Shown piece after piece: positions 31,770 to 43,583 of a stretch of DNA of 64,000 nt. The notes under the pieces were generated by a model. It did no database searches. It was not told the origin of the DNA and saw only the letters and a program-made list of their open reading frames with translations. The stretch lies in the NCBI GenBank assembly GCA_947579605.1, contig OX388307.1, forward strand, positions 11,013,237 through 11,077,236, given 5' to 3'. Made by a program: the position numbers and the translations under genes. Each line of letters opens with the position of its first letter. The first letter of the stretch is position 1. Source of the DNA: Athripsodes cinereus (lineage: Eukaryota; Arthropoda; Insecta; Trichoptera; Leptoceridae).

Positions 31770-34202
31770 CTAACCGCTGAGTTGCTTGTATACGTTAGGA
31801 ACATAATCATCATACTGAGCTACGAAGAAGTTTCCAGCCAGTGGATCCCCCAAGTTGTATTTATTAGCAAACTTTGCAATAGAAAAATTTGCTCTTCCTT
31901 CTTGACTAGTATTGTTTAATCTATCCATATGATATTCCAAATCAGATGGTTGTTTATAAATGAGAAACACATAACGATGTAGTCCCGAGTCTTTAGGTGG
32001 GGCACTGCTGATGTATTCAGAGAGAGTTTCTCCTTTAGAAACATCATTCCCAGGGATGTTGCCAACCAACCAATGGTGCCATTCACGGAATTGAGGATTT
32101 GAACGACTTGGGGCATCAGGATCTGTAAAAAAATATTTATCATTTTATTTGAAACAATAAGGTAAGTAACATTTTTCAATTATTTTTATTTACCATGAAG
32201 TAGAGTAGTGTTTTAATCATCTGCAGCAAATCTATTAGCTGTTAAATCACTAGGAGATAATATTAAATTATTGTTATTATACCTATAATAAGTTATACAA
32301 ATCAATTCAAATGATTTTTCTTATTTTCAGTTTTGTATAATTAAATATTGATTGGTGTTTATGTTGATTTTAATTTAATTTTATAAATAATGACCTTATT
32401 TTCAATTTTATGAAACTAAGTACTTATACATAAGTAGAGCACAAGAATAACATTTCTAAATAATACTTTACAAACTTCGCTATTGTTACATTCTCATTAT
32501 TTTTTCAGATTTAGAAGATTCATAATCGTATGGTGACTAAATAATATCCATCTCTTTTGCCAAACAAATAATTATCTGGTAGAAAATATCATGAAAAATA
32601 AAACAACTTAGAGCTTCCGACTAAGGAGAACCTAGCTCAATAGGGCCAAGGACAGAAAAGAAGAAAAAAATATTAATTTTCATACATAAGTAGGTACTGA
32701 AGGTATTTTTCTTTCTTGTATGCCAACAAAATGTAATTAGTTTTGACCACCTTCAATAAAGGAATAGGCTTGTCAATTTGAATATAATAGATATCATATA
32801 AATTACAGTCAGTAGGATAGAAAGAGCAAATATTATTAGATCTTTGTGAAAAATCTCAAATGTGGTTCAAACTTTAACAGTTTAGTGTGTAGTAACATTT
32901 TCTACTAATAACATACCTGTCATACAGAGAACATATTTGGAGTTAGGATCAGCATCCCATTCAACTTTAGGGATATCTTTGACACTAGTGGGTGTTAACT
33001 CATTCCCTTGGAAGACCTGGGCTCCACTTGGATAAGTTACCTATAACACAATTTCATATACTGTATTATTCGTCTTTCATTAAATTTCAAAACTGAATCA
33101 ATAAATTAATGGTATGTTTAACATTCAGTTTCGACAAATATCCTCTCCCTATAATATTATGATCAGATCAATAGTGTTATGTTTATAAACAAAAATATAT
33201 AAGTAATAAAATCAAACAATTCATTATTAATAATACCTTAACCATAAAATGAGGCGCTTGTTGGATTACATCTGGCACAATTTGAGCTTCTTCAAATCCA
33301 GCTGCCACAGAAGATGTAGCATCGCTAAACAATGCAAAACTTAGTACCAGGAAACCTGAAAGAAATTTAAATTGACATCTCAGCAACACAGCAATCCGAG
33401 AGATGTGTGAGGTTCAAATGTTGTACCTTGGGTGTGAACCCATCAGGAATACTCCCAAGGTGATGGAAAGACAGCTTCCTTTCCTGAGATTCTTTTGTAT
33501 GAACAGACCTTAAGAGTTTAATACATGATTAAAAAGTAGAAGAATATCTCAATGATCATCATCATATTCACCAATTTCAAGAACACAGAAATTTTAAATT
33601 TATTATAAACAAGATCATCAAATCATTCCCTTGTTATATTATACTTTTCTTGGAGAATAGTTTTGGAACTAGTCTCCTCCATTCCGAAAGATTCCCATTT
33701 TCTTACAGCATCCCTAATGCTCCAATATTGTTGACATAAGTGTAATTGTAGAATAATAAAAATATGTACCAAATTAGGGATATTGTGAAAGGATATCAGT
33801 TTCAATGAACTGTCGAGAATAATTTTTCTTACTTTGCAATAATACATCACAGAGATCTCTAGAAACATGTTAAACTATGACTAAGTTGACAATAATGTGA
33901 ATAATAAGACATCAACCTTAACCCGCTAATTACAATCAAACAATGACTATTAGATAATTTGTCTGTCAATCAGAGTAAAATAACATTTACTGTATTTCTA
34001 TACATGAATGGTAAAATCATGTTCATAGTGAGTGCCTATAATACTTACCTTTTTAATTACAGTGAATAATCTCATAAATTTAATGCAAAATGGACATCCT
34101 TCATAGATTGATGAGGATAAAAATTGCGGTAATTATTCAATCAATTTAAAAATGAAAGTAGCACTGACCTGTTGCCAACCGAAACAGCGTCCATCCTGCC
34201 AT
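31770..34202 (-). CDS. Phosphatidylethanolamine-binding protein B, with signal peptide
   Basis: Four exons (34169..34202, 33237..33355, 32917..33040, 31770..32122) join in phase to 209 aa. The first exon and the start of the second encode [20 protein letters not shown] followed by FSDATSS, a convincing hydrophobic secretion signal that PEBP-A lacks. The mature part starts near [16 protein letters not shown]. It carries [25 protein letters not shown], the [13 protein letters not shown] segment and a last block [20 protein letters not shown]. The final exon is 353 nt, exactly as in PEBP-C, and lacks PEBP-A's last intron. I infer a secreted or secretory-pathway PEBP, as known for some insect odorant/haemolymph PEBPs. 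Confidence 0.88.
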
Positions 34203-34394
34203 TGTGATTTAAATAGGACTATAAAAACGATGGTATTATCTGATGTATTTATATAACAATCATGGAACATTATTCAATAAGAAGTATGCAGTGCCTGAAA
34301 TGGATTCTTAAAACTAGTCATCTCTAAAAAGCAGAGTAAAAAAATGAATCAACCAGAAGTGTGATTTTCTTTCTTCTTCTGAAGTTAAGTATAG

Positions 34395-34545
34395 TATTCT
34401 CATGGGTTAGTTGGAAGATATCGCGCTTCCGTGATAAACTCGCCCATTGCACAACATTTATTTGTCTGGTTTTACAATGTTTATATTTTATTAATGTTTG
34501 TTTTTTGTGCAATAAAGATTTTTATTATTATTATTATTATTCTCA
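34395..34545 (+). repeat. (TTA)n-tailed dispersed repeat
   Basis: Contains GATAAACTCGCCCATTGCAC, a GTGCAATAAAG word and a (TTA)n tail. Sense copy of the repeat at 15477-15650. Confidence 0.5.
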
Positions 34546-35695
34546 TTGATTTTTTGAAAACACCAATTATTTTATTATGTTGTAATTTTACAAATAGGTT
34601 TCATTACAACGATAAAAATACATTTGGTCTGTATTAGCCTTTCTAAAAAGTGAAAATATGTATAAAGGAGGGAGTAGATAATACTAATACTAAACATATC
34701 AATAAATTTATTCTGGTTTCCAGTACAATCACATGCCCACCTACATCACTCAAAACTATATTAGAATTTGTGACAACAGAAATATAATCAATGTGAAAAA
34801 AGTCATTATTCTTTTATGAATTGGTTGTGTAATGGTTCTGACTTTTATTTTTACAATATTTTCAAATATTTCTCAATGGTGGCACCTGACCGTTTTTATT
34901 AAGTGATATCTCTCACATACTCCTTGATGTATAAATAGAAAATTTGTGTTACGGATACTTTTCAGTTGACGATATTTCCATGCCATAATACTCGCCTCTG
35001 AAAACACCTCTTTTTCATAAATCTCACCCATACACAGCGGATTATATTTGTCATTCTTATTTCAAGACCTAAGTATTCCAATTTGCATAGTTTTATTACA
35101 GACAATACTTAACAATAAGTTTTGAGAATATTGACTAAGATCTTTATGTTATTAACCATTTCAGTCCAGGGTGTAGCATGTATCCACGTAACTACATTTC
35201 ACATAACATTGGCATTCCGAATTCAATTAAACATCAACATGAAAAAAATTCACAATTGTATTGTGAAACCATTTCATGCCCTGACCACGTTCACAATAAA
35301 ATGAATAGCACCAGTTGTCAGATTACTAAATGAGTTGAATAATGAAGATCTCAGCAATATTCCAATTACTGTTCAGAAATATTAAACAAACGTTGAGACG
35401 AGACTCAAATTGGATTCCCAGATGGCTTATTTGTTTTTTTTTCTATAATGAATTTCAAGAACATCTGATCTTTAAATCCTCGTTAATGTTAGTTATGAAT
35501 ATCATGATCCTTAGCAACAAAGGAAAATTAATTTGTAAGATCCACTGTTAATAAAAAATTAACACACATCAGTTGGCTATATCTGAGACAAATAGATAAA
35601 ATTCAGTCATTTATTTTTACAAGTAATTTATTTTTTCTTCCATTCGTTAACTGCCTGATACTCAACACTTCCTTGGCACCGTGTTTTATAAATTT

Positions 35696-35890
35696 CAGAT
35701 TCGTCGGTAGCCTGGAGGATCCCGTCGGTAGAGTCTCGGCCTCATGAACAAGGGGTCCATGGTTCGATCCCAGGTACCGGCAAACTCCCCTTTCACGACA
35801 CAAGCTTTTAGCTTACTGTGAAAGGTGTATAAGGTTGTATTTGGGTTTATAACAAAAACCCAGATAGGTATATATTTAAAAAAAAAAGCA
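35696..35890 (+). repeat. SINE-A, tRNA-derived SINE, best copy
   Basis: The head resembles a tRNA gene: an A-box-like GTCGGTAGAGTCTCGG near 35725 and a B-box GGTTCGATCCC near 35761. A body (GGGGAGTTTGCC read in reverse, AAGCTTTTAGCTTACTGTGA) follows, then AACAAAAACCCAGATAGGTA and an A-rich tail. Other copies are at 9592-9757, 21352-22430 (split) and 21702-21796, all minus, plus a tail-only piece at 61380-61492. The source tRNA cannot be named by eye. Confidence 0.8.
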
Positions 35891-35920
35891 TATTCCATTT
35901 CATTTCAATAATTTATAAAT

Positions 35921-35982
35921 AATTTTACAACTAACATTTGTAAGCAATATTAATGTTGCTTACAAATGTTAGTTGTAAAATT
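35921..35982. repeat. 62-bp near-perfect palindrome
   Basis: Arms 35921-35951 and 35952-35982 are reverse complements over 31 bases with one mismatch and no loop. The arm contains ACAACTAACATTTGTAAGCA. It begins about 30 bases after the tail of a SINE-A. Confidence 0.85.
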
Positions 35983-36444
35983 AAATACTTTTTATTATTA
36001 TCATAATGTTTTGTTCGATACAGGTTAATCTAGTGATGATGTTGAAAAATAATTGTATTCTATTAGTTATGTACTATTTTTAGTTTTACTATATGTGTAT
36101 TTTCAAATAAATAAATCTTAATTTATCAGTGATGAAAAGGAGATACTAAAATTGTATCTCTGTCCAAGCATTGCTTAATCCCAGTACTTATACGTTATTA
36201 CAAGAGTACAACTCTTAAATAAAAGATTACTTTTGAATACCAAGGTTCTGTAGGTACCTTTTTACTATGAATTAATTTTATTTATGCCATGTGCAAGGTG
36301 GCATGAAAAAATTTAAGATATATAAATAAAAACAATTATATGGGCAGACAATTGCGTTTATTCAAACATCTTTGCGAGTTGTGTACAATAATAAAAAAAT
36401 ATATGACTTAAGCGAGACAAACTGTAATAATTTTCTACGTCAAT

Positions 36445-37945
36445 CTAAGCACCGAGCTGTTTGTATAGAATAGGGACATAATCATCATATTGAGCCTGGT
36501 AGAAGTTGCCAGCCAATGGATTGCCCAAGTTGTATTTTTGGGCAAACTTAGCAATGGAAAACTTAGCTCTGCCATCTTGGCTTGTGTTTGTTAATCTATC
36601 TTCGGAAAATTCCAGTTTAGAGGGTTGCTTGTAGATGAGGAAAACGTAGCGGTGAAGTCCTGTGTTTGGTGGTGGTCCGCTGCCAACGTAGGCAGAAAGA
36701 GTTACACCTTTGGAAACATCATTGCCAGGGATGTTTCCAACCAACCAATGGTGCCATTCGCGGTACTGAGGTGCTGCACGACTTGGGGCATCAGGATCTA
36801 AAATGATATAAAACACATACTTGAAATAGTCTCCTACAACAATGAATGAAATAAATATTTAAATCACTAAAATCTATTTAAATATAAGTTTTTTTCCTTT
36901 AAAATACCTCTGTCTCAGAATAGTATATGAATGAATAAAAAAACAATTATATAAATAATAGTAACATCAGAGAGTAGTTAGTTACTTTTATGGTTTATAG
37001 ATATGTTGACAGTTGGTATTACAATGTAGTTTTTTCTTATTGTTTAATATTGTATTTGCAATATTTTCCTACTTAAATATGAAATTTTTATTATTTGGTT
37101 TTTAATAATATTAAAATTAGTACCTATTAAAATGTTCTTTAAAGGAAAGAATTAAATTTTCTAAAAGGCATATTGTCATTGCATATTTAAAAAGAAGCAT
37201 GTGTTGTATTTTTACATAGGCATGCTTTTAAAAAAACTGTTCGTTAGGGCATAAAAATTGTTGTTTGACTTCTTATTGCCATGTGATATTATATTTAAAA
37301 TTTAACTTTAATATTTGATACAAAGAATCACTTTTAAAAATGGTTTTGATGTCTAAATAAGTAGTTCATTCAAGGAATGTCAAGACATTTGCATCACAGT
37401 ATTTCTTATTATGACAGAAATGATGACACTTTATATAGGGATGCTTCTGAGACGGGATTGATGAAGAGTAATGTTTTATTATTTCTTTATTCAATTGATA
37501 GTCGATTCATAAAATTTAATTTAACCTTATCAATCAATACGCGATGATCCACATATATTTTGGGCAATTTTTATATAGCATATCTTGAAAAACAAATTAA
37601 TGAAAAACATTAAATATGCATACCTGTCATACACAGAGTATAGAAAGAATTGGACTCAGCATCCCATTCCACTTTAGGAACATCTTTGACGTTGGTGGGA
37701 GTCAATTCATTGCCTTCAGAGACCTGTACTCCACTTGGATAGCTCACCTAATAGACAAGAGTATAATTATATTCTGTACAGGATCACATTACAAAACTGA
37801 GTTATATCTGATAATGCTATAACAATTAAAACCATACCTTAGCCAAGAGTTGGGGAGCCACAGGGATTACATCAGAAACAACTTGATGATTTTCAAAACT
37901 CTTTGCTACGGTCGACATCGCTCTGATGAATAATCCAAACCTCAT
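36445..37945 (-). CDS. Phosphatidylethanolamine-binding protein C
   Basis: Three coding exons (37838..37945, 37624..37747, 36445..36797) join in phase. The first ATG (37943-37945) gives 194 aa starting [21 protein letters not shown] second in-frame ATG nine codons on (37916-37918) gives 185 aa starting MSTVAKSF, closer to cytosolic PEBPs. A good acceptor lies just upstream of the first ATG, suggesting a 5'UTR intron. Motifs: [63 protein letters not shown]. The last two exons have the same lengths as in PEBP-B (124 and 353 nt), so B and C are the closer pair. AATAAA lies at 36358-36363 on the minus strand. Confidence 0.9.
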
Positions 37946-38229
37946 TATCGAACACTGTAAATTAGATAATCATAATAATAACATAATATGTATAGACAAT
38001 TCACACAGACCGAGCTAGTCCCAAACTAAGATATGAATCTTGTATTATGGGTACTAACACGACGATACACATATATACAATGCACTACACACATATACAT
38101 GTTACACCCAGACCCAGGACAATTTGAAAAAGGGCATTCTTCATTTTGCCCTGGCCGGGAATCGATGATATTTGAAACAATATTACCTTAAATACAATTG
38201 CGAGTAAAGTTTCTTAGAACTTTTCAGGA

Positions 38230-39390
38230 TTGGTTTTCCAGGATCCAGTTTCTCATACATGCACATCAATTTCTCTTATTCAACACACAACCATCCTTGA
38301 GAATTTGATCCATATAGTCAAGCCATACGGGAAACATCCCCAATGAGATGGAGGGATGATATTACTTGACACACTGAGGTCAACTGGATGCAAACGGCAC
38401 ATGATCATATGGCGTGGAGAGAAATGGGGAAGGCCTTCGTCCAGGAGTGGAACGGGAGCAAGAAGAAAAAGACGAAGTCAAGTCATGTACCTAGGTCTTG
38501 GATGCCCATGCATTCTCACATCAGATAAATACATTGTTTTTATCAAAGATATACTAGATAGGTAATTCAAAGAAAAAATTGGTCATGCAGCCAGTTTTAA
38601 ACTGACGCTATCGTTAAGACAATCCATTGCTAATGTTTGAAGGTCATCGATGTTGGAACACAAAAATTCCATTAAAATGTTCCGCGTTGCAAGTCTAGTA
38701 TGTCTATGGTTTTATCATCTTTTTGTATTCGCTAGACATGTCCAAAACACCACAATTTATTTACATGCATTCCATCCACAACATTTCTTTTTCTTTACCC
38801 TATCTAGCAATGTTTCACCAACCATTCTTCTCAGTGATCGCATCTCCTCAGCATTTATTCCTCTTTCGTCTTTTCTCCAATTTGTCCAAGTTTCACTTGC
38901 ATAAATATAAGTGTCAATAAATGGTATTATGCACTAGAAATTTCGTCACATCAGACATTTTGCTTTTGCTAAAAATGGATTAAAGTGCACCATTTTCTTT
39001 AGCACCGGTCACTTTACTTTCTTTAATGTCCATATCTTGTCTTCTATCCTTTGAAAATGACTTCCCAAATATACATACTCACTTACAATTATACATAGGT
39101 CTGTCTATCTATCTATACACTCCTGCCGTGTCCCAGGTGGGGTAGGCAGAGAGAAAAGAATGCCATATAAATCTATTCTTACATACTTCTTTCGCTTTTT
39201 CTACATTAATCCAGTTTCTCATACATGCACGCTAATTTCTCTTACTCAACCTGCAGCCGTCCTTAAGAATTTGATTCACATGGTTCTCAGACTTCCTTCC
39301 TCACACCCCCTCTTTCAGATAAATACATCCTCTTCATCATCGTTTCATTGTGCATTCGCTCAACATGTCCAAACCATCGTAACTGGTATT
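38230..39390 (-). mobile_element. Broken RTE-like LINE copies
   Basis: Pieces homologous to 5744-6375 lie at about 38230-38337, 38481-39090 and, as a second copy with its own 3' end (GTCCCAGGTGGGGTAGGCAG), at 39115-39390. They are heavily mutated, with no frame kept. Confidence 0.6.
38338..38480 (+). mobile_element. Short fragment of another RTE/CFDP2-type LINE
   Basis: In one plus frame it reads MRWRDDITXHTEVNWMQTAH-like text, then WREMGKAFVQEWNGSKKKRR, the usual last residues of RTE-type proteins. It interrupts the minus-strand RTE copy. AGTCAAGCCAT before it and AGTCAAGTCAT after it look like a target duplication. Confidence 0.55.
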
Positions 39391-40122
39391 GAGAAGACTA
39401 CCTACATATTTATCATATGCAGGCAGTCAACTGTCTACTTCTCTTCTGGGAGATGCCGTAGTGGTATCAATAGATTGAGATGAAACCCTATTCATTATTC
39501 ATCTAATTTATTTAATTCATTGTAACAAACTCAAATACTCCCCCAAAGTAAGCAATACGCTTGTGTTGTGAAAGTAGAGTAAGTCAGCAGCAGGATTTGA
39601 GTCTGTAAACAACTTAGAATATTGTAAAAGAAGTTGACAGGTTCATGTTTAACAATGTTCAATTGTAGTTGGCCAAAGAGATTACGCTTTCAAACACAAA
39701 ACTGTGTATCAACCCACAGACATACTATCAACCAATGGTCAGTCTGAAACACCGTCTTTAAAATTATATTGTTATCAATAGTAATGAATATTACGAAAAA
39801 GTAGTAACTCAATTGACAATGAATGCTCTGAATGGAAGACTAGTTTCATACTGTTTCGGTAAAAATGTTGACAGTGTAGTATTTGCTTCGATTTAATAAT
39901 AAAATTTACGTTCCAAAGCAGATACATCGGATATGGGAGAAGAACGCACGACTTTCTTCGTATCGCTTATCAATTTCTTAACATTGCGCACTTATGTGAT
40001 AAGGTGAAAATGAATGCCCAGTCCATGGTGTCAGTGCTAAAGTATGGTACAAATCTTATCAATCGACTAATAATCGACATCAACATTATTGGAATATTGG
40101 CCCTTCTTAAAAATTTAATTAA

Positions 40123-42796
40123 CCCTACAATGCGCCGTGATTCATATATGAATCAACCACTTTTATATTTGTTTTTTATTCAATATGTTGAAACCGAGTT
40201 AGATCCATTGTACACTAGCGCTCTGTGAATAACAGAATGAGTAAGAAAATCATGATTGCATAGTTGCAAACTGTTTTACCGACGAAATTGACAGTTTATG
40301 TGCAACAGGCGGGTGAACGAGTCGTGAATTTTTTTCTTCTGTTTTGTATTCAAATAACTTTTTTATTTTCAACCAAGGTAAGGTGATTATTTTTTAAGTA
40401 TACCTTTGAATGTATTTTATACGAATAATGATGTAAAATTAAGGATATTTGCTCACATACTGATATTAGAGACCAAATTTGATATGATTCATATATGAAT
40501 CACTGCGCATTTGTGTGACTAATTTTGGTAAGTGAGTATAATACTATTAGAAGAAATATTCAAGATTGAAATTAATACATATTCTTTTACAAATTAAATA
40601 TTAATTCATTATTATGAAATAAAATATGTTTATACTTTATTTTTAGATGCCATTTATTTATACAAAAGAATCAGAACGTGTGAATTTGGAGGAAATGAGT
40701 GCAGATGAATTATTCGACTACATTGAAAGTATACCCTGTGAAAGTGAAGATGAAATTGAGGACATTGATGAAGATATACTAGAAAACAGCGATGATGAAG
40801 ACATTCCATCTATTGCAGAGGAACAACTGCATAGGATTTTGAATAATATAGATGAGCTTAATCCGGGGCAGTCAGTTACAGAGCAAGTATCCGAACAACA
40901 GTCAACATCATCCAAAGTGCCAACAGCGCTCAATACAAAACCGAGAAATTTGGTTTGGAAAAGGGGACAATTGAGAGATGTGCCATCTGCATTTACTGGA
41001 ACAACAGAGTTACCAGAAAACTTAAAACAATTGCAAACTCCGTATCAATTCTTCAGATATTTTTTCCACGATGAGCTGATTGATAAAATTTTAGAAGAAA
41101 GTATCAAATACAGTCGATCTAAAAATCCAGAAACAACTTTCAGTTTTTCAAAAAATGAATTACTTAGGTATGTTGGGATTTGCACTGCTTCATCGGTCGT
41201 TTATGTACCTAATGTCAGGTTATATTGGCACCAAATATTTGGTTTTGACATAATTCGGAATGCAATGAGTCAAAAATCTTTTGAACGAATACGCTCAAAT
41301 TTGCACTTCAATGACAACTCACTTGTTACCGATGATAAATTACAAAAACTGAGACCAGTCATTGATTCTCTAAATTCATCATTTTTGTCGGTACCCATGG
41401 AAGAGATGTTGGCTGTCGATGAACAAATTTGTTCAACAAAAACCCGTCACCATTTGAAACAATATCTGCCATTAAAACCCCACAAGTGGGGATTCAAGTT
41501 ATTTATTTTATCTGGTACAACAGGTTTTTGTTTTAAGTTTGAAATTTACACAGGCACAGAAAATAGCCCTCTGAAGAGATTTCCAGGAGAACCAGATCTT
41601 GGTGCAAGTTCTAACGTAGTCGTCAGACTAGCAAGAGAGATAAAAAATAATTGCAGTTACAAAATATATTTTGATAACTATTATACCACGATTCCTTTAC
41701 TCAATTATTTGGCAAAGAGAGGGATCTATTCACTAGGAACAGCCAGAAAGAACAGAATTCCATCGTGTAAAATTCCCATCGATTCAGAAATAAAAATAAT
41801 GAAAAGAGGAGACTACGAAGAGTTTACGACAGACTTTGAAGGAACGACCATCAGCAACGTCTTTTGGAAAGATAACAAGATAGTTGTCATGTTGTCGTCA
41901 TTTGTGGGAGCTGAACCATCTCAGATAGTCGAGCGATACGACAGAAAAAATAAAGAAAAGGTTCACATATCATGCCCAGCAATTGTCAAACAATATAACA
42001 AACATATGGGAGGCGTTGATTTGCTGGATAGCTATATTGGGAAAGGTAGAATCCGGATGAGGTCAAGAAAGTGGTACATGAGGCTATTTTACCACCTTCT
42101 GGACATTGCAATAATTAATTCTTGGTTATTGTACCGCAGATGCAACGTTGGCAAATCAACAATGACGCTTGTTAATTTCAGATTGGAATTGGCGCAGACA
42201 TTGTGCACTATTGGTTCATATCAGACACCAAAGAGAGGCAGACCATCAAATGATAACCAAAGGGAGATAGAAATAAAAAAAAGAAAACCGAATGCATCTT
42301 CTTTGCCTCCTTTGGATGTTCGAGTTGACCAGGAAAACCATTTTCCAAAGTGGAATTCTACTAGAGTTCGATGCAAGTTTCCAAATTGCAAAGCACAGAC
42401 ATTTGTTTTTTGTGAAAAATGTAACACTTCCTTGTGTTTCAATAAAGATAAAAACTGTTTCACAAATTTCCATAAATAATTTTTTTTTTAAATATTTCAA
42501 AAATGTTTCTCAATTTATCTATAAATATTGTTGTTTGTTTTTATACCTACAATTGTTTGTCTATACATTATTATTATTTAATAGTTTTTATCAATATTTA
42601 TGTTATTAAGATATAGTTGGATTGATTGTGGACCACAAATGCGCAGTGATTCATATATGAATCAACCAAGATTTTTTTAAATAACTTTTTAAAAAAATAA
42701 AATTTTGATTTTTTGTCTTACAAATGTGTTTTTGTGCTTCTCTCACCCTTTGTACAAATTTTCTTATAAGAAACATAAAAATTGCGCATTGTAGGG
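40123..42796 (+). mobile_element. Complete piggyBac-type transposon (2,674 bp)
   Basis: Termini CCCTACAATGCGC (40123-40135) and GCGCATTGTAGGG (42784-42796) are perfect 13-bp inverted repeats starting CCC. TTAA flanks both sides (40119-40122 and 42797-42800), the piggyBac target duplication. One uninterrupted transposase frame occupies most of the interior. The palindrome TGATTCATATATGAATCA occurs three times: 40138-40155, 40485-40502 and 42647-42664. Confidence 0.95.
40647..42479 (+). CDS. piggyBac-like transposase
   Basis: One 610-aa frame with no stop or frameshift. The N terminus (residues 1-70) is acidic, as is common in piggyBac transposases. The DDE_Tnp_1_7 core has TPYQFFRYFFHDELIDKI (about 131-148) and the candidate catalytic triad D258 (EEMLAVDEQ), D343 (KIYFDNYYT) and D458 (NKHMGGVDLLD). 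GIYSLGTARKNR and KWYMRLFYHLLDIAIINSWL are further family blocks. The C terminus has a Cys-rich domain (about 575-610) with CKFPNC, CEKCN and CFNKDKNC. The enzyme would cut and paste DNA at TTAA in the nucleus. It lies inside intact-looking ends, so this may be a recently active copy. The ATG is preceded by an AG that could be a splice acceptor; the first ATG of the frame was kept. Confidence 0.95.
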   Translation: MPFIYTKESERVNLEEMSADELFDYIESIPCESEDEIEDIDEDILENSDDEDIPSIAEEQLHRILNNIDELNPGQSVTEQVSEQQSTSSKVPTALNTKPRNLVWKRGQLRDVPSAFTGTTELPENLKQLQTPYQFFRYFFHDELIDKILEESIKYSRSKNPETTFSFSKNELLRYVGICTASSVVYVPNVRLYWHQIFGFDIIRNAMSQKSFERIRSNLHFNDNSLVTDDKLQKLRPVIDSLNSSFLSVPMEEMLAVDEQICSTKTRHHLKQYLPLKPHKWGFKLFILSGTTGFCFKFEIYTGTENSPLKRFPGEPDLGASSNVVVRLAREIKNNCSYKIYFDNYYTTIPLLNYLAKRGIYSLGTARKNRIPSCKIPIDSEIKIMKRGDYEEFTTDFEGTTISNVFWKDNKIVVMLSSFVGAEPSQIVERYDRKNKEKVHISCPAIVKQYNKHMGGVDLLDSYIGKGRIRMRSRKWYMRLFYHLLDIAIINSWLLYRRCNVGKSTMTLVNFRLELAQTLCTIGSYQTPKRGRPSNDNQREIEIKKRKPNASSLPPLDVRVDQENHFPKWNSTRVRCKFPNCKAQTFVFCEKCNTSLCFNKDKNCFTNFHK

Positions 42797-42874
42797 TTAA
42801 AACAAAATATTGCCGGCGGAAACTTACCCCTCTTGCGAGTTCACGACCGGCGAACCATAGAGTATAGTACAATG

Positions 42875-43575
42875 CAGTGTGAGTGAGTGTGACCAGATTT
42901 TATTTTCAAAAACTACTAAATGGGGAAGTCAAAAACTACCAAAAACTACTAAATTCTTAAAATGGTATAGGAATTTGAAGTATTTCAAAAACTCCTCTAT
43001 TTTCTTTAACAATATTTTATCACAGTACCTTTTACCGGGAATTTGTACCGACTGTTGTTACTTTTCGGATATACTTTGTTACTCGCTTAAATTTCTACCC
43101 CCCCGTCGCCAAATTTTCAAAATGGTATAGGAATTTGAAGTATTTCAAAAACTCCTCGGTTTTCTTAATCAATATTTTCTTGCAGTACCTTTTTTTTAAA
43201 ATGTACCGGGTATTTGTACCGACGATGGTCAATATCGGATACTTTTCTTTTCACGAAAATTTCTACCCCCCCCGTCGCCGAATTTTCAAAATGCTATAGG
43301 AATTTGAAGTATTTCAAAAACTCCTCGGTTTTCTTAAACAATATTTTCTCGCAGTACCTTTTTCTACTATATACCCGGTATTTGTACCGACAATTATTTT
43401 TCGGGTACTTCTTTTCCCAAGTACCCGATACTTTATCTACCAATTACCGACTAAATACAAAAACTACCAAAAACTACTAAAAAACTACCAAAAACTACTA
43501 AAAACTACTAAACATTCTTGCCAAAGCCTCAAAAACTACCAAAAAAGTAGGAAACTACCAAATCTGATCACACTG
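42875..43575. mobile_element. hAT MITE (701 bp) with perfect target duplication
   Basis: It starts CAGTGTGAG.. with a TGTGACCAGATTTT block and ends with AAATCTGATCACACTG. The flanks 42867-42874 and 43576-43583 are both GTACAATG. The interior has three diverged units of about 160-170 bp, each with GGAATTTGAAGTATTTC and AAAAACTCC, starting near 42959, 43119 and 43288. Both edges are rich in AAAACTACCAAAAACTACTA words. A related copy follows the assembly gap at 13462. Confidence 0.85.
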
Positions 43576-43583
43576 GTACAATG

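Larger units (their letters stand above)
34203..36444. other. Region between PEBP-B and PEBP-C
   Basis: Contains a (TTA)n-tailed repeat (34395-34545), a SINE-A copy (35696-35890) and a 62-bp palindrome (35921-35982). The remainder is AT-rich with no gene recognised. Confidence 0.45.
37946..40118. other. Region between PEBP-C and the piggyBac element
   Basis: Mostly RTE-like LINE remains (38230-39390, minus) with a second LINE piece inserted at about 38338-38480 and a partial SINE-B near 39400-39465. The last 600 bases before the piggyBac are unassigned. Confidence 0.5.

Noticed and set aside
35720..35775. Possible tRNA gene
   Set aside because: A and B box words are present, but the same unit recurs with a shared body and A tail, so it is a SINE head. 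No cloverleaf with an acceptor stem could be drawn.
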